In this document: positions 1-10,410 of the stretch, in pieces
Layout: every line of letters begins with the position of its first letter
Numbering within the stretch: position 1 is the stretch's first letter
NCBI GenBank assembly: GCA_006384855.1
Contig: VCJN01000503.1
Location: 1 to 64,000, forward strand
DNA length: 64,000 bases
Direction: 5' to 3'
Source of the DNA: Tetraselmis striata
Taxonomy: Eukaryota; Chlorophyta; Chlorodendrophyceae; Chlorodendrales; Chlorodendraceae
Translations under genes and position numbers: made by a program
The notes under the pieces: model-generated
What the model saw: only the letters and a program-made list of their open reading frames with translations
Databases searched by the model: none
Told to the model about the DNA's origin: nothing

Positions 1-360
1 TCGGTCACCAATACTAATGGCGGAACTGCTATGGTATTTGCTGGATGTACACGATATTCGTTTACGAGTACGGTACATTCGGTCTGCAGCGAATGCTGCA
101 TGGGCGGAAGCTTTCGCGCGAGGACTTTTCCGACTGGATGCTCAATCCTCGTATATTCCGGTACGTCGATCGCATATGGGGACCTCATACGGTGGACCGA
201 GTCGCGACTATGGAGAACGCCCTGGTACCTGCGTACAACTCGCGGTGGACGGTCCCCGGTACCGAGGCGGTGGACTCCCTCGCCCAGTCGGACTCCACGT
301 GGCGCGCCGAGGTGAACTGGTGCAATCCCCCCTGGCAAATGCTGGACGAGTTGGTGCTAA
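1..360 (+). pseudogene. DIRS-like retroelement, RNase H end and Dam-like NPPW segment (left part)
   Basis: This is the 3' part of a DIRS-type RT-RNase H ORF that begins before the window. It is read in two frames (about 17-115, then 45-360), so there is a one-base frameshift near 115. The second frame shows the layout known from DIRS/Ngaro elements: a PHTVDR motif, a Y-N-S-R motif, a PG turn and an N-W-x-N-P-P-W motif, the last resembling the NPPF/DPPY motif of the Dam-like domain that follows RNase H in this class. The ORF is cut at 360 by an insertion and resumes in frame at 13530. The minus-strand copy at 56.5-58.5 kb is a relative. The class is confident; the exact family is not known. 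Confidence 0.8.
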
Positions 361-625
361 GGCTGCATTTCATTTTCGGCCGTAACCGCAAATAATCGTA
401 CGGGTACCCGGTACGAATTTACGGTTGCGGCTCGCGAGTACAGTACTCGTCGTAAACGCTTAACGCGGAGTTGTATTATTGAGCCGTAACCGTAAACTGG
501 CGGATTTGCGGCTCGAGGATTTGCGGATGATTGGCCTCGCTGGTCGCAAGTATCGCAATATTTACGACCGCCCTAAATATGGCTCACTGAGCCGTAAATC
601 GAAGTAATACTTTATGCATTATATA

Positions 626-1107
626 TGTCGGAGGGGATTGTCGAAGTGATGGCTGAGTGGCACTGTCACTGATGGGGGGAGAGTCGGCGAGAGTCGGCGT
701 GCACGCGTCGAATCACGTCGAGTGCCAGCAAGCAAGGTGCGAGCTGGAAAGGCAAAGGGTTGCTATGAGCCGTGGGCGATGGACGATAGGTAGTCGCTGT
801 CGCCGTGGTGATGGCTGAGTGGCACTGTCACGAGAGAGAAAGGGTGAGTCGGAATATTTCTGGAAAAGCAGTTGACTGAATTACAAGGAGCCGAGGCTAG
901 CAATTTATACCAGCCGACTAGGTGTCAATTAGAACGGACACCTCTCCGTCTAAGAAGGCCAACTGGCAAAGATGCCTAGGTGCCATGCTTTGGTGCCGTA
1001 CTGCTGCCATAAGGTCCAAATTAGGCACAGGTACGGCAGCCAGAAAAATGCGGATTTCACAGAGAGAAAAAGCGGATTCAGGGTACCGGGGTACCCTGGG
1101 TCCAACA
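626..1107 (-). repeat. copia 3' LTR
   Basis: This copy matches 12382-12860. It ends in a GGTACC-rich block (about 1081-1100) where the other copy instead duplicates a 22-bp A-rich unit. ATATA at 621-625 is the target duplication. Confidence 0.93.
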
Positions 1108-1120
1108 CCCCTCCTCATCC
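1108..1120 (-). other. copia polypurine tract
   Basis: On the minus strand the sequence GGATGAGGAGGGG directly abuts the 3' LTR start (TGTTGG). This is the expected position and composition for the plus-strand primer of reverse transcription. Confidence 0.75.
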
Positions 1121-2753
1121 TGTGGAATCCCGCGGGCGCAAGACTGATGGCGGCAGAGGCGCAACACAGGGCTCCTCGGATGACCCCATCAGGAAAGCGC
1201 GGAAACGAAGAAAGGTAGTCAGCGGCAGCGCCTTAGTGAAGAAATCGGCGAGCTGGTCTGCGGTAGGCGTGTAGTGCATGTCGATGACGCCATCTTGGCA
1301 GAGTTGTGCTGCATACTGAAACTTGAGGTCAATGTGGCGTTGCGCGCCTGTAATCATACCATGTTTCACCTGAACGATGCACGCTTGATTGTCCTCGCAT
1401 ACCCGCACAGGGTCAGTGGTGGGGTGGTGGAGCTGGCGCAGAAGAACACGAATAAACGCTAGACATTTGCAGGCCATGCAGAGCGCCACGAACTCCGCCT
1501 CGGCAGTAGACATGGCCACGCTCTACTGAACGTGCGCGCGGTAGGCGACTGGGGTGCCATGCACCATGGCAAGATAGCCGGTAGTGGAGTGGCGTTTGGG
1601 CACGAAGGTCGCCCAGTCAGCGTCCACAAAAAAGGAAGTCAGGTGCCTCGTTGTCCAGTTGCTTCCGGAAAATGAGGCCATGGTTGGGGGTGCCCTTGAG
1701 GTAGCGCAGCACTGATACGGCGATCTGCCAGTGACGCTCGGTGGGGGACGCCATGTAGGCGCACAGGCGGCCGACCACGAACGCAATGTCCGGGCGTGAT
1801 GCCACAGCCAGCAGCCAGATAAGGCTACCAACAAGATTGGGATAGGGAAAGAGTTTGGTGTCGAGGGGCGTGCCTGTAAGGTCATGAAAATCGGTATCCG
1901 GTGTGCAGGGTAGGCGGCGAGGCGCGCACGCCGCCATGTTGAAGGTAGTCAAGATGTCGTTGATGTACTTCTCCTGATGGAGGTGGAGCACGCCTCCCGG
2001 CTTGCGATCAATGGCCATGCCAAGAAGCCAGGTGCATAGGCCGTCAGTAGTTGCATCAAATGTAGAGAAGAGAGAAGTCTGAAAACGCTCCCGGATGTCG
2101 GACGACGGGGAGGCAGCCAGCATGATGTCATCGACGTAGACGCATAGGATGGCCAGCAGCGATTTATCGACTGCGAGCAGCGTCCATACGCCTGGATCGC
2201 ACTCGGAGCTGACGAAGCCGAAGTCACGGAGAAAATAAGAAAAGCGCAGAAACCATGCCTTGGGTGCCTGTGGCAGGCCATAGAGTGCCTTAACGAGTTT
2301 CCAAGCCTAATCCTTGCGGCCGTAGCCGGGGGGGGGGGGGGGGGGTAGACGTAGACATCTTCATCGAGGCTAGCGTTGAGGAAAGCACAGGTGACGTCGA
2401 ACTGGTACAGCTCCCAGTCAAGTTGAACTGCGAGAGCAATAGTGGTGCGCAAGGCGATGAAGCTGACGACTGGGGCATAGGTCTTAGTGTCATCATAGTT
2501 CTCGCCGGCAGTAAGTTGATCGCCGCGGACAACCACTCTGGCCTTGCGCTTGATGAGGTTGCCATCCTTGTCTTGTTTCTCCGCAAAGGCCCACGCCGTC
2601 TGTATGATGATTGCTAATGGGTTGTCACGGCGAAGGTCAGGAATGCTGATCCAAACAAAGGTCTCCATCTTGGTGATAGAGGCGATCTCTCGGTCCATGG
2701 ACTGTTTCCAGTCATCGGGGTGATTGCTGGAGATGGCCTCCTTGTAGTTGCGC
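1115..2753 (-). pseudogene. copia reverse transcriptase and RNase H
   Basis: Copia RT (RVT_2 type) begins at the gypsy junction with the expected D-W-K-x-S-M-D-x-E-I segment. It continues through V-R-G-D-Q and the A-F-L-N-A block to Y-V-D-D-I-M at about 2120, and RNase H (S-T-A-E-A-E-F, E-D-N-Q, H-I-D-L-K-F, D-F-F-T-K) occupies 1519-1120. RT starts in the same frame that integrase would have once the gypsy element is removed. The frame is then broken by a C homopolymer (2330-2346, poly-G on plus) inside the palm region, by an in-frame TAG near 2308 and by a further shift near 1625. Function is well established for the family; this copy is defective. Confidence 0.9.
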
Positions 2754-3097
2754 TGTTAGCGTTGCGCCTAGCGACTACCCTAATACCACCTGCGACGTTT
2801 TATGGCCAAGTAATCTGTTGTACTGCTGATATTTCAGCACGCGTATTATTTACTGGTACGGCCACAACCAGGCGCCAGTAATATTCCTTGTAACATAAAT
2901 ACAGTACGCGCTACAACTCCTAAAACATCAGGATAGCGCTACTAGCTGCCTGTCCGCGGTGCCCAGTTGGACCGCTATAGGATAAATATCCAATGCCACC
3001 AGCATGTTGTAAGAGATTACATTCTGCAACCAACTTAATTCGCCAAAAGCTACGAGTAAGAGCCCTGTTTCACTAAGTACTGCAACGAGTACTTACA
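2754..3097 (+). repeat. gypsy 5' LTR
   Basis: It begins TGTTAGC and ends TTACA, and matches 7302-7649 almost base for base. A possible primer binding site begins at 3099 with TGG, but the matching tRNA was not identified. Confidence 0.95.
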
Positions 3098-3251
3098 CTG
3101 GTTTCGGCTTCCTGTTACGATCCATCTCCACCTGCCGACCCACCGCGACCTGCTATCGCAAGCACGACGATACATTCGCGATTTCGCTGGTCCTGCCGAC
3201 CCTTGGTAACGATTCTGTACCCTTCAACCTTTATCCGAGTCGCGTGTCGCC

Positions 3252-4032
3252 ATGGCATCGTACCGGAGCGCCCGTCAAGCCGGTTACCCTCCCGGTGGTC
3301 CACCCGCCGAGCAGTCTATGCGTCAAATTGTCGAGAAGAAGATGCTGGAAGCCCGCGTCGTGGCGCCAACCCAAAACATTTCTCACAAGCTCGCCGACGT
3401 TCATGACTTCCCAGCAGTCAAGGCCTTTCTGGAGAACTACGCGCGACACGGCAAGACCCGTCGGAGACTACGCGCGTGACATCGGCGCCAAGCCGAGCGA
3501 CCCCAAGATAGCTACTTGGTCGACTTGCAGCGCAAGCTACAAGCTGCATTTGCTTTGCTGCATGAACCTTTCGCTGTGCCTTGTTGCATAATGAACCTTT
3601 CGTTGTGCTGAGTACTTGCAAGTGCAACGTATTTTGCAGACGATTCCCAAGCACGAAAGAGCCGAGGTGGAAAGATGGCTAACCGCGCCAACGAGACTGT
3701 CTCGACTGAGAGTAAGTCCATGCAAAATACATGCAGTGGCAGCAAATAAGCTAGCCAAGCAAGTCGACAAGATCGACTTACACAAAAACAAATGACGGTG
3801 TTGAGCAAAATGCCAATTTGTGCCTCTCAATGTAATTGAGACAATCGACATTGACATGTCGCCGAGTCCATGCAAAGAAATTGCATGTGAGTCCATGCAA
3901 ACATGTATGCACTGCCAAACTGCCTGCCCAGCCCTTGCATGAGATCGAGGTTACAGATGTCGATATGGTTGAGCATTGCGCGCCCGCGGCACCGAACCCC
4001 TCCGACTCACAACCTGAGCATGAAGCTCATGG
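3252..4032 (+). pseudogene. gypsy gag remnant
   Basis: An ATG at 3252 opens a 75-codon ORF with the composition of a gag N-terminus (basic, Q/P-rich, then a helical A-F-L-E-N segment). Further short ORFs follow in other frames up to the protease. No zinc knuckle is readable. The segment also carries repeated GTCCATGCAAA-type units (about 3717-3905). I read it as a degraded or partly deleted gag; only position supports the assignment. Confidence 0.5.
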
Positions 4033-5071
4033 GTGTTCCTGTGCTCATTCACACCTCGTTGCCGACATCGAGGACGAGACAGGGTGCAGAGAAAATGTCG
4101 ACAAAATGTCAAAGACAAAAAGATGCATGCTAAACTGCATGCCAAACTGACTATCATGCAAAAGAGATCTCGAGTGCGCAGAATGCGTACCAAAAACAAT
4201 AATCAAAAGAATGACACTGAAATTGACAAATATGCAAAACCAAATGCATGTCCAACTGACTCTGTTGTGTTTGACGAAGCAGAATTCAAGAGACTGAATT
4301 ATGCCTATGGTCCAGTCACTTTTGATGCTTGTTCCTCAGCATATGATGCTGTCTGTTCAGAATGGATTATTGCAGTGCTGAAAAAGCCATTTCTGCAACA
4401 AGAAATCACAGCCAAGGCAATTAATGACATCGTTACCACTGAGGAACTCAAAACCATGTTGGCTGAACAGCAAGGTAAGGAATATAAACCAAAAGCCACA
4501 CAGTCCCACCAGTCACGTATGATGACAGAAAAATGTTTTGTTACCAGCAAGTCTGATCATGACTTATTGCTATTACACCCAACATGTGCTGAATTTAATA
4601 TAACACCTTCCGTACTGGTTGACAGCGGTGCTACTTTGAACTTTGCCAGCACCAAGTATGTCAAAGAAAATAAAATACCAACTACACCACTTCAAAACAA
4701 AGTAAGAGTTATTCTTGCTGATGGTAGAATGGTTCTCGCTTCACAAAAAATCACCCCTGAATTAAATATCAACAATTACACAGTACCCATTCTTCACAGT
4801 CACACCGTTACAAAATAATTTCAATCTGATTTTAGAGATGCAATTCCTGAAACAACACAACCCACATGTTGATTGGGAATCTGGTCTGATGACATTTTCC
4901 ACAGGACTAAAAGTCAAATGCCAAACAGAGCCCCGCCAGGCTAATGTCAGAATGGTTCATGCTAATGCCATGGCCAGAGTAATTGCCAAGCATGACCCTG
5001 ACACAGTTTATTTCTGCGACATTGTTAAACAATACAATGCCACCAAAGAGAGTGATGAGCTCCGATATTGA
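4033..5071 (+). pseudogene. gypsy protease and linker to RT
   Basis: The 4033-4818 ORF contains the retropepsin active site as V-D-S-G-A (about 4618-4632) followed by A-S-T-K-Y-V, with a downstream I-L-A-D-G-R flap-like segment. After a stop at 4816-4818 the next ORF (4838-5071) resumes with F-L-K-Q-H-N-P-x-x-D-W, the conserved protease-RT connector of gypsy elements. The polyprotein is therefore frameshifted here and again before the RT ORF at 4983. Confidence 0.85.
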
Positions 5072-7181
5072 TGATGAGATAAATACAATTGACACTGACC
5101 AGTGTGCAGCTTATACAACTCAGATCAGAGACTTATTGCGAAAGCATAAACCAATATGCTCTCCACTTGACAACCTTCCACAATTACGCCCTGGTCTTGA
5201 TCATGAGATCCCTCTTGTTCATGATGCTCAAGTTCCTGCAGGAAAAATATACAGATTATCACCTGCAGAATTAGAGGATCTAAGAACACAACTGAATTCT
5301 TTTCTTGAGAAACAGTTTATACAGGAGTCCTTCTCTCCATATACAGCTCCTGTCCTCTTCGCCCGCAAGGCCAATGGTGGTCTGCGCATGTGCATTGACT
5401 ACCGTCAATTGAAGAAATATACCAAAAAGGAAGGACTAGGCAGACGCCATGCCCTATGGTTACATGAAATTTCACCATACATGGCAGTCATCCCACAGAC
5501 TAATGAACCTATGTTGCAGATATTATATCGCAAAGGCGCTGATAATGAGGCTGATGCTCTCTCTCGCCGCCCTGACTTGCATTATGCATTGACTGAATAT
5601 GAAAACCAGTTGGTCGAAGCTGACCTTGAACAAATGCAGGACTATTTGTCAGCAATGTCCGCCTTGCAGATTGACAGCAAGCTGATAATCAAGATCAAAG
5701 CTGCCTACATCACTGATGTTGCCTACAGTCATGGACGCGCCCCTAACGGTGTGCGACAGGATGAGACTGATGGTCTCTACTACATGGCAGATAAGGTCTG
5801 TATACCCAATGATTCTGAACTGAGAAAACTCATCATTGAGGAGTATCATGTTGGTAATGGACACCCCAACCATACCCGCACTCTTGCCAACATACTGCGT
5901 ATGTTTTGGTGGTCGCGCATGAATACCACAGTCAAGCATTACTGCAAACCATGTGATACTTGCGTTAGAATCAAAGCAGCTACCACCAAGCCTCATGGTT
6001 CTTTATTTCCCTTGCCAAAGGCAACCAAGCCTTGGGAGATAATCTCTATGGATTTTATAACCAACTTACCTGAGGTGGATGGCTACGATGCTATTGCTAC
6101 GTTTGTTGATACATTCACCAAACAGTCACATTTTGTGCCATGCAATATTAAGATTGATGCGACACAGTTGGCCAGATTATATTTGGACAATATTTACAGA
6201 CACCATGGTCTCAGCAGATGTATCATCTCTGACAGAGATCCCAGGTTCACTTCAGTGTTCTGGAAATCATTGTTTACAGCAGCTCTGCAAACTAAGCTAA
6301 ATATTTCCAGCGCGTATCACCCGCAAACTGACGGTCAAACTGAACGCAACCACAGAACTATTGAGCAAATATTACGTGCGTTTGTTCACAAGCAACATGA
6401 CTCTTGGTTAAGTCATTTGGCTCTTGCTGAATTTTCTTACAATAATTCAGTCCATTCAGCAACACATTATGCCCCTTTTGAGGCAATTTATGGCATGATG
6501 CCACTGACACCACCTGATATGATTGCTACTGCGAACCAAGATGCACGCCAAACAGTTGCAAATATTCAAGATATTCACATGCTGATTACTGAGCAACTGA
6601 AGCTTGCTGATGAATATCAAAAGGTGTATGCCGACCGCAAAACCAGCCATGTTGAGTTCGCAGAAGCAGACAAAGTCTGGCTCTCAACGGAGCACTTGCT
6701 TATACGCAACCAGCCGGCGCGCAAATTCCGACAGCGCTACATCGGCCCCTACCCAGTCACGGCCAGGATCTCCAGCCAGGCGTTTCGTCTGCGCCTGCCA
6801 CCAACGTTCGACTGCCACAATGTGTTTCACATAAGTCGACTGCGTCAGTGCGTCAACCCAGATACACAGCCCGATACAATACCGTCCAGTGTGGAGACCC
6901 CTGTCGACGAGTTCGTCGTTGAACGCGTGCTCGACTTCTCTATCGAGCGCCGCGAGGATTCGTTCAAGCGAGGACTCTGCCTCGTCTGTCTGGTGCGGTG
7001 GCTGAACTACGACTCAAGTCACGACAGCTGGGAGCCATACAGCGCGCTGCGCCGTGTCGAGGCGCTACACGATTTCGCGAGGGCGAGCCGACATCTGCAA
7101 GACACCCTACGCTCAAAGGAATACGCCAACCTGCGAGCGCGCCGCCCGTCGCGTTTTCCAGAGTCCATCCCGGAGCGTTGA
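4983..7181 (+). CDS. gypsy pol: RT N-terminus, RNase H tail, integrase, chromodomain (internally deleted)
   Basis: This is one 732-codon ORF. Residues ~40-145 are the RT fingers (L-R-K-H-K-P-I through C-I-D-Y-R-Q-L). The sequence then jumps within a few residues to the RNase H tail (K-G-A-D-N-E-A-D-A-L-S-R-R), so the whole RT palm with its catalytic aspartates and most of RNase H are gone. Integrase is intact: an H-H-C-C zinc finger (G-H-P-N-H...C-x-x-C), then the D-D-E core, visible as M-D-F, S-D-R-D-P-R-F and Y-H-P-Q-T-D-G-Q-T-E-R. The C-terminus has a GPY-like segment and a chromodomain (V-E-R-V-L...C-L-V-R-W-L-N-Y...S-W-E-P). The deletion is clean and in frame. Confidence 0.93.
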   Translation: MPSMTLTQFISATLLNNTMPPKRVMSSDIDDEINTIDTDQCAAYTTQIRDLLRKHKPICSPLDNLPQLRPGLDHEIPLVHDAQVPAGKIYRLSPAELEDLRTQLNSFLEKQFIQESFSPYTAPVLFARKANGGLRMCIDYRQLKKYTKKEGLGRRHALWLHEISPYMAVIPQTNEPMLQILYRKGADNEADALSRRPDLHYALTEYENQLVEADLEQMQDYLSAMSALQIDSKLIIKIKAAYITDVAYSHGRAPNGVRQDETDGLYYMADKVCIPNDSELRKLIIEEYHVGNGHPNHTRTLANILRMFWWSRMNTTVKHYCKPCDTCVRIKAATTKPHGSLFPLPKATKPWEIISMDFITNLPEVDGYDAIATFVDTFTKQSHFVPCNIKIDATQLARLYLDNIYRHHGLSRCIISDRDPRFTSVFWKSLFTAALQTKLNISSAYHPQTDGQTERNHRTIEQILRAFVHKQHDSWLSHLALAEFSYNNSVHSATHYAPFEAIYGMMPLTPPDMIATANQDARQTVANIQDIHMLITEQLKLADEYQKVYADRKTSHVEFAEADKVWLSTEHLLIRNQPARKFRQRYIGPYPVTARISSQAFRLRLPPTFDCHNVFHISRLRQCVNPDTQPDTIPSSVETPVDEFVVERVLDFSIERREDSFKRGLCLVCLVRWLNYDSSHDSWEPYSALRRVEALHDFARASRHLQDTLRSKEYANLRARRPSRFPESIPER

Positions 7182-7287
7182 CACCTACTGCTGCTGTTGC
7201 TGTTGCTATATCACGCTTCCACCGCCAACCGACATCTGGGCCAGGCCTTCGGCGACGCGAAAAGACACTTTCCAGTTCGTCATTTAT

Positions 7288-7301
7288 CAGAAGGGTGGGA
7301 A
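7288..7301 (+). other. gypsy polypurine tract
   Basis: The purine-rich run AGAAGGGTGGGAA lies immediately 5' of the 3' LTR, where plus-strand synthesis is primed. Confidence 0.7.
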
Positions 7302-7649
7302 TGTTAGGGTTGCGCCTAGCGACTACCCTAATACCACCTGCGACGTTTTATGGCCAAGTAATCTTACTGTTGTACTGCTGATATTTCAGCACGCGTAATA
7401 TTTACTGGTACGGCCACAACCAGGCGCCAGTAATATTCCTTGTAACATAAATACAGTACGCGCTACAACTCCTAAAACATCAGGATAGCGCTACTAGCTG
7501 CCTGTCCGCGGTGCCCAGTTGGACCGCTATAGGATAAATATCCAATGCCACCAGCATGTTGTAAGAGATTACATTCTGCAACCAACTTAATTCGCCAAAA
7601 GCTACGAGTAAGAGCCATGTTTCACTAAGTACTGCAACGAGTACTTACA
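7302..7649 (+). repeat. gypsy 3' LTR
   Basis: It matches 2754-3097 and is 4 bp longer because of a TTAC insertion near its middle. TGCGC follows at 7650-7654. Confidence 0.95.
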
Positions 7650-9459
7650 TGCGCGGCGCCTTGGACACGCGGACAATGGGTGCTGGCAGGGCGAGGGCGG
7701 CCATCTGCGCCGGGTAGGGGCGCACAACCTCCGCGATGGCGGATGCTACCAGCTTGGGGTGGTAGTCGCTAAGGTCGACATAAGGAGAAGATATGTGCGC
7801 TGATCCAGTGGAGTGAGGAGTTGGCAGTGCTGTGGCGTCGCCCTCCTGATGACGCGGAAGATACGTCCCTTCTGGCTGCGGAGGTGGGGGCCCCTCCTGC
7901 GCGGAGGCAAGCGCCGCTGACGGCGGCATGGGTGGCGGCATGGGAGGTGGCGCGTGGGGCCCCTCCTGCTGGTCCAAGGGTTGCGACTCATCCATCAGGT
8001 GGTCATCGTCGGGGAGCTGGAAGACTGGCATAGAGAGTGCCGGTGTGCTGGAGAAGGGTCGTGTCACCTCATCAAAGATGACATCGCGTGAAACCGTTTC
8101 GCGCCTGGTAGCCGGGTTGTATATGCGGTAGCCGGCGGAGTCCTCATGGTGTCCAACGTAGATGCCCGGCCAGGATTTAGGTGTCATTTTTCCCTTGGCT
8201 GCCCGCATAGTCACAGGTATGTTGACCCATGCCACACAGCCGAAAACATGCAGGTTGGCGAGGTCGGGTTTGCGACCGGTCATCAGCGTGTAAGGTATGG
8301 CGTTGACGGACGAGCTCCACTGGCGGTTGCAGAGATAGACGGCGTGAAGATACGCCCAGTCCCAGAAGGTGCGGTCGAGGCCGGCGTGGAGAAGCATGGC
8401 TTGGGCACACTCACCGATAGTGCGGAAAGAGCGCTCCGCCAGGCCTGCTTGATGATGAGAGTGGGATGCGGTAAACTCCAGCGCGATGTTGAGGTATGCA
8501 CATGCTTGACGAAACGGAGAGCCGGTATAAACCGCGCTGCGATCGGCACGTATGCGTTGAACGGTGTGACCCATGCCGAGAACCGCCGCATGAAGTTGAT
8601 GGACGGCGCGGACGGCCTCGTCCTTGGTGCGCATGGGGATCGCTACCTTTACTCAAGTGTAGGAATCCACCGCGCCGAAAACATGCTGCGTGCCAGTGAC
8701 CGACGGACAAGGTCCCTTCCAGTCGTCGATGACCACGAGCTTGTATGGTGCCTCCGCGCGTGGGGAGGGCTGACGGTTGACTGACTGCTAGTGGGATTTG
8801 GCCTGAATGCACGCTGGGCATATGGCCTCCGGTGCAGATCCGAGTTTCGGGATGCCGATGGCATGTTGTTGGGTGAGCTCCATGTGGCGCGCGCAGCGAT
8901 GACCAAGTCGAAGATGCCACAGGGAGTAGGAGGCCGTTGGAGATGGCAGTGCCATGACCCCATGAGACGGATCGCGGATGGGAAGGAGCTTGATGCCGTA
9001 CATGCCTGTGGTGCCGGGGTAGGGCTGAAGGTGGATGACTGCGCCATCTGGGGTTATCATGCTGTTGAGGAGGCGGCTGAAGTAGAAAGAGTAGCCCTGC
9101 TTGCTGAGTTGATGGGTGCTGAGGAGGCGGCTGATGTTGGTGAGACCGACACTGGAGGTGATCTCAGGAGTATGGTAACAGGCTCGTGCCACAATGGTAT
9201 GTGGCCTGCCTGTGATGTCTAGTGTTGGCGCCAGCGTGGTGCCGATGCCGACTGCCGGTTGCCCGAAACCGCCCACCAGAAATTGCTCCGCCGCAGGAAT
9301 GTCCATGTAGTAGATGTAGTCGGTGCGGTGGGCGTTGACGTGAGAGGATGCTCCCGAGTCGATGAGCACCCATGCTTCGCCATCGCTGGTGATGAGGGTG
9401 CCGTATGACGTGTGGCAGACAATGATGACGGTTGGGGAAGGGGCGGCGCCCGAGACAGC
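7650..9459 (-). pseudogene. copia protease and integrase
   Basis: Reading on the minus strand, the aspartic protease site L-I-D-S-G-A-S-S-H is at about 9340-9375. It is followed by the GAG-pre-integrase H-x-x-x-H-x(n)-C-x-x-C zinc finger (L-W-H-L-R-L-G-H...C-P-A-C) and the integrase core with Q-R-I-R-A-D-R-S-A-V-Y and A-G-L-A-E-R-S-F-R-T. A copia-type C-terminal region (V-F-G-C-V-A-W, G-I-Y-V-G-H) ends at the gypsy TSD. Everything is in one frame, shared with the upstream methyltransferase, but TAG at 8788-8790 and TGA near 8653 interrupt it. Proline-rich sequence before RT is typical of copia. Confidence 0.9.
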
Positions 9460-10410
9460 CTTGATGTAGTTGCGCATGACGTTGAGATCGATGACCCCGC
9501 CGAGAAGTTTGCGCAGTGTCGCCTCAGAAAGGTGAGATGTGGGCAGATCATCCAAGGTGAAGCCCATGGCGCGAGCGCGTAGAGCTGCAGGGGGTTCGCA
9601 CCATCTGCCGTTGTCTGCCCAGGACCAGGGGCCATCATGTTCGTAGACCATGCCAGTGCCCGACTGACCGTTGGTTTGCATGCGAAAAGCGTATGAGCCG
9701 GGGCGGGCGACGAACCTCGGAAAGTGGTCAGTTGTCACCACTGGAGTAAAGTGGGGGAATTCGGATATACAGAGGTCTCACGCGCAGGGGGCGGGGTCGG
9801 TGAGCTCGATGGCGTTGATGTTGTTGATGTAGTCATGAACGTCGGTTTGCGAAGCGATATTGGTCCACAGGAGGGTGTCGCGGTGAGCCGCCGAGCCGCA
9901 GGCGGTCGCACGCATGATGTTGCCGGTGCCAAGTGAGGAGAGTATCTCAGGGAAGTCCAGCGCGCCTGGAACATTCTCCACAATGTAGCGCACCGGTGTG
10001 GGCTGTGTAGTCAGGTAGAAACGGATGAAACTGATGACGGAAGCAAAGGCCCGAGAGCGATGGTCCTGCCAGCCAAGGCGTGAGCCAGCGCGCGACCATG
10101 GTTGACACGGTGGGCCTGACACGATGAGGGTGACCGGACGCAGGGTCTCCAGCTCCGCGATGGTGATGTTGTTGACGTCCATGGGGGTCCTGGCATGACA
10201 GTCCTGAAATGCTGAAGGGGGCAGGCGGTCCGGGTATTTGTCGCTGATGACATGTAGGCGATGCGTCCACATAGTACGAGCCTCGGGCGACGGGTCGGCG
10301 CCGGTGATCTTGTGGATGGTGAAGCCGTATTCTACGAGAGCCTCTACTTCAGATGCCGATGGGCCATGGCAATGCGAAAAGAGATGGTCGATGACCAGAG
10401 AGGTTGGCAG
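9460..10410 (-). pseudogene. retrotransposon-borne C5-cytosine DNA methyltransferase domain
   Basis: This domain would transfer a methyl group from S-adenosylmethionine to cytosine C5 in DNA. Reading minus, a motif I-like segment near 10400 is diverged. Motif IV is S-G-P-P-C-Q-P-W-S-R, with the catalytic Cys codon at 10105-10107; motif VI is E-N-V-P-G at about 9972-9984; a motif VIII-like A-H-R-D-x-L-L-W-x-N is at about 9870-9900. After an in-frame TGA (9778-9780) come a short target-recognition-like stretch, motif IX (L-R-A-R-A-M-G-F) and motif X (L-L-G-G-V-I-D-L-N-V-M) at about 9465-9590. Motif order and spacing match a complete single-domain enzyme broken only by the TGA. It lies between gag and protease in the pol frame. 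Subfamily (DNMT3/DRM-like or bacterial-like) is not resolved. Confidence 0.9.

Larger units (their letters stand above)
2754..7649 (+). mobile_element. Ty3/gypsy chromodomain retrotransposon, RT deleted
   Basis: LTRs at 2754-3097 and 7302-7649 are flanked by TGCGC duplications (2749-2753 and 7650-7654). Domain order is gag remnant, protease, RT N-terminus, RNase H tail, integrase, chromodomain, i.e. a chromovirus-like gypsy element. The LTRs differ by about three substitutions and one 4-bp indel, so the insertion is recent. The element interrupts the copia pol gene between integrase and RT in the opposite orientation. A large internal deletion removes the RT catalytic core, so it can only have moved with helper proteins or lost RT after insertion. 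Confidence 0.96.
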
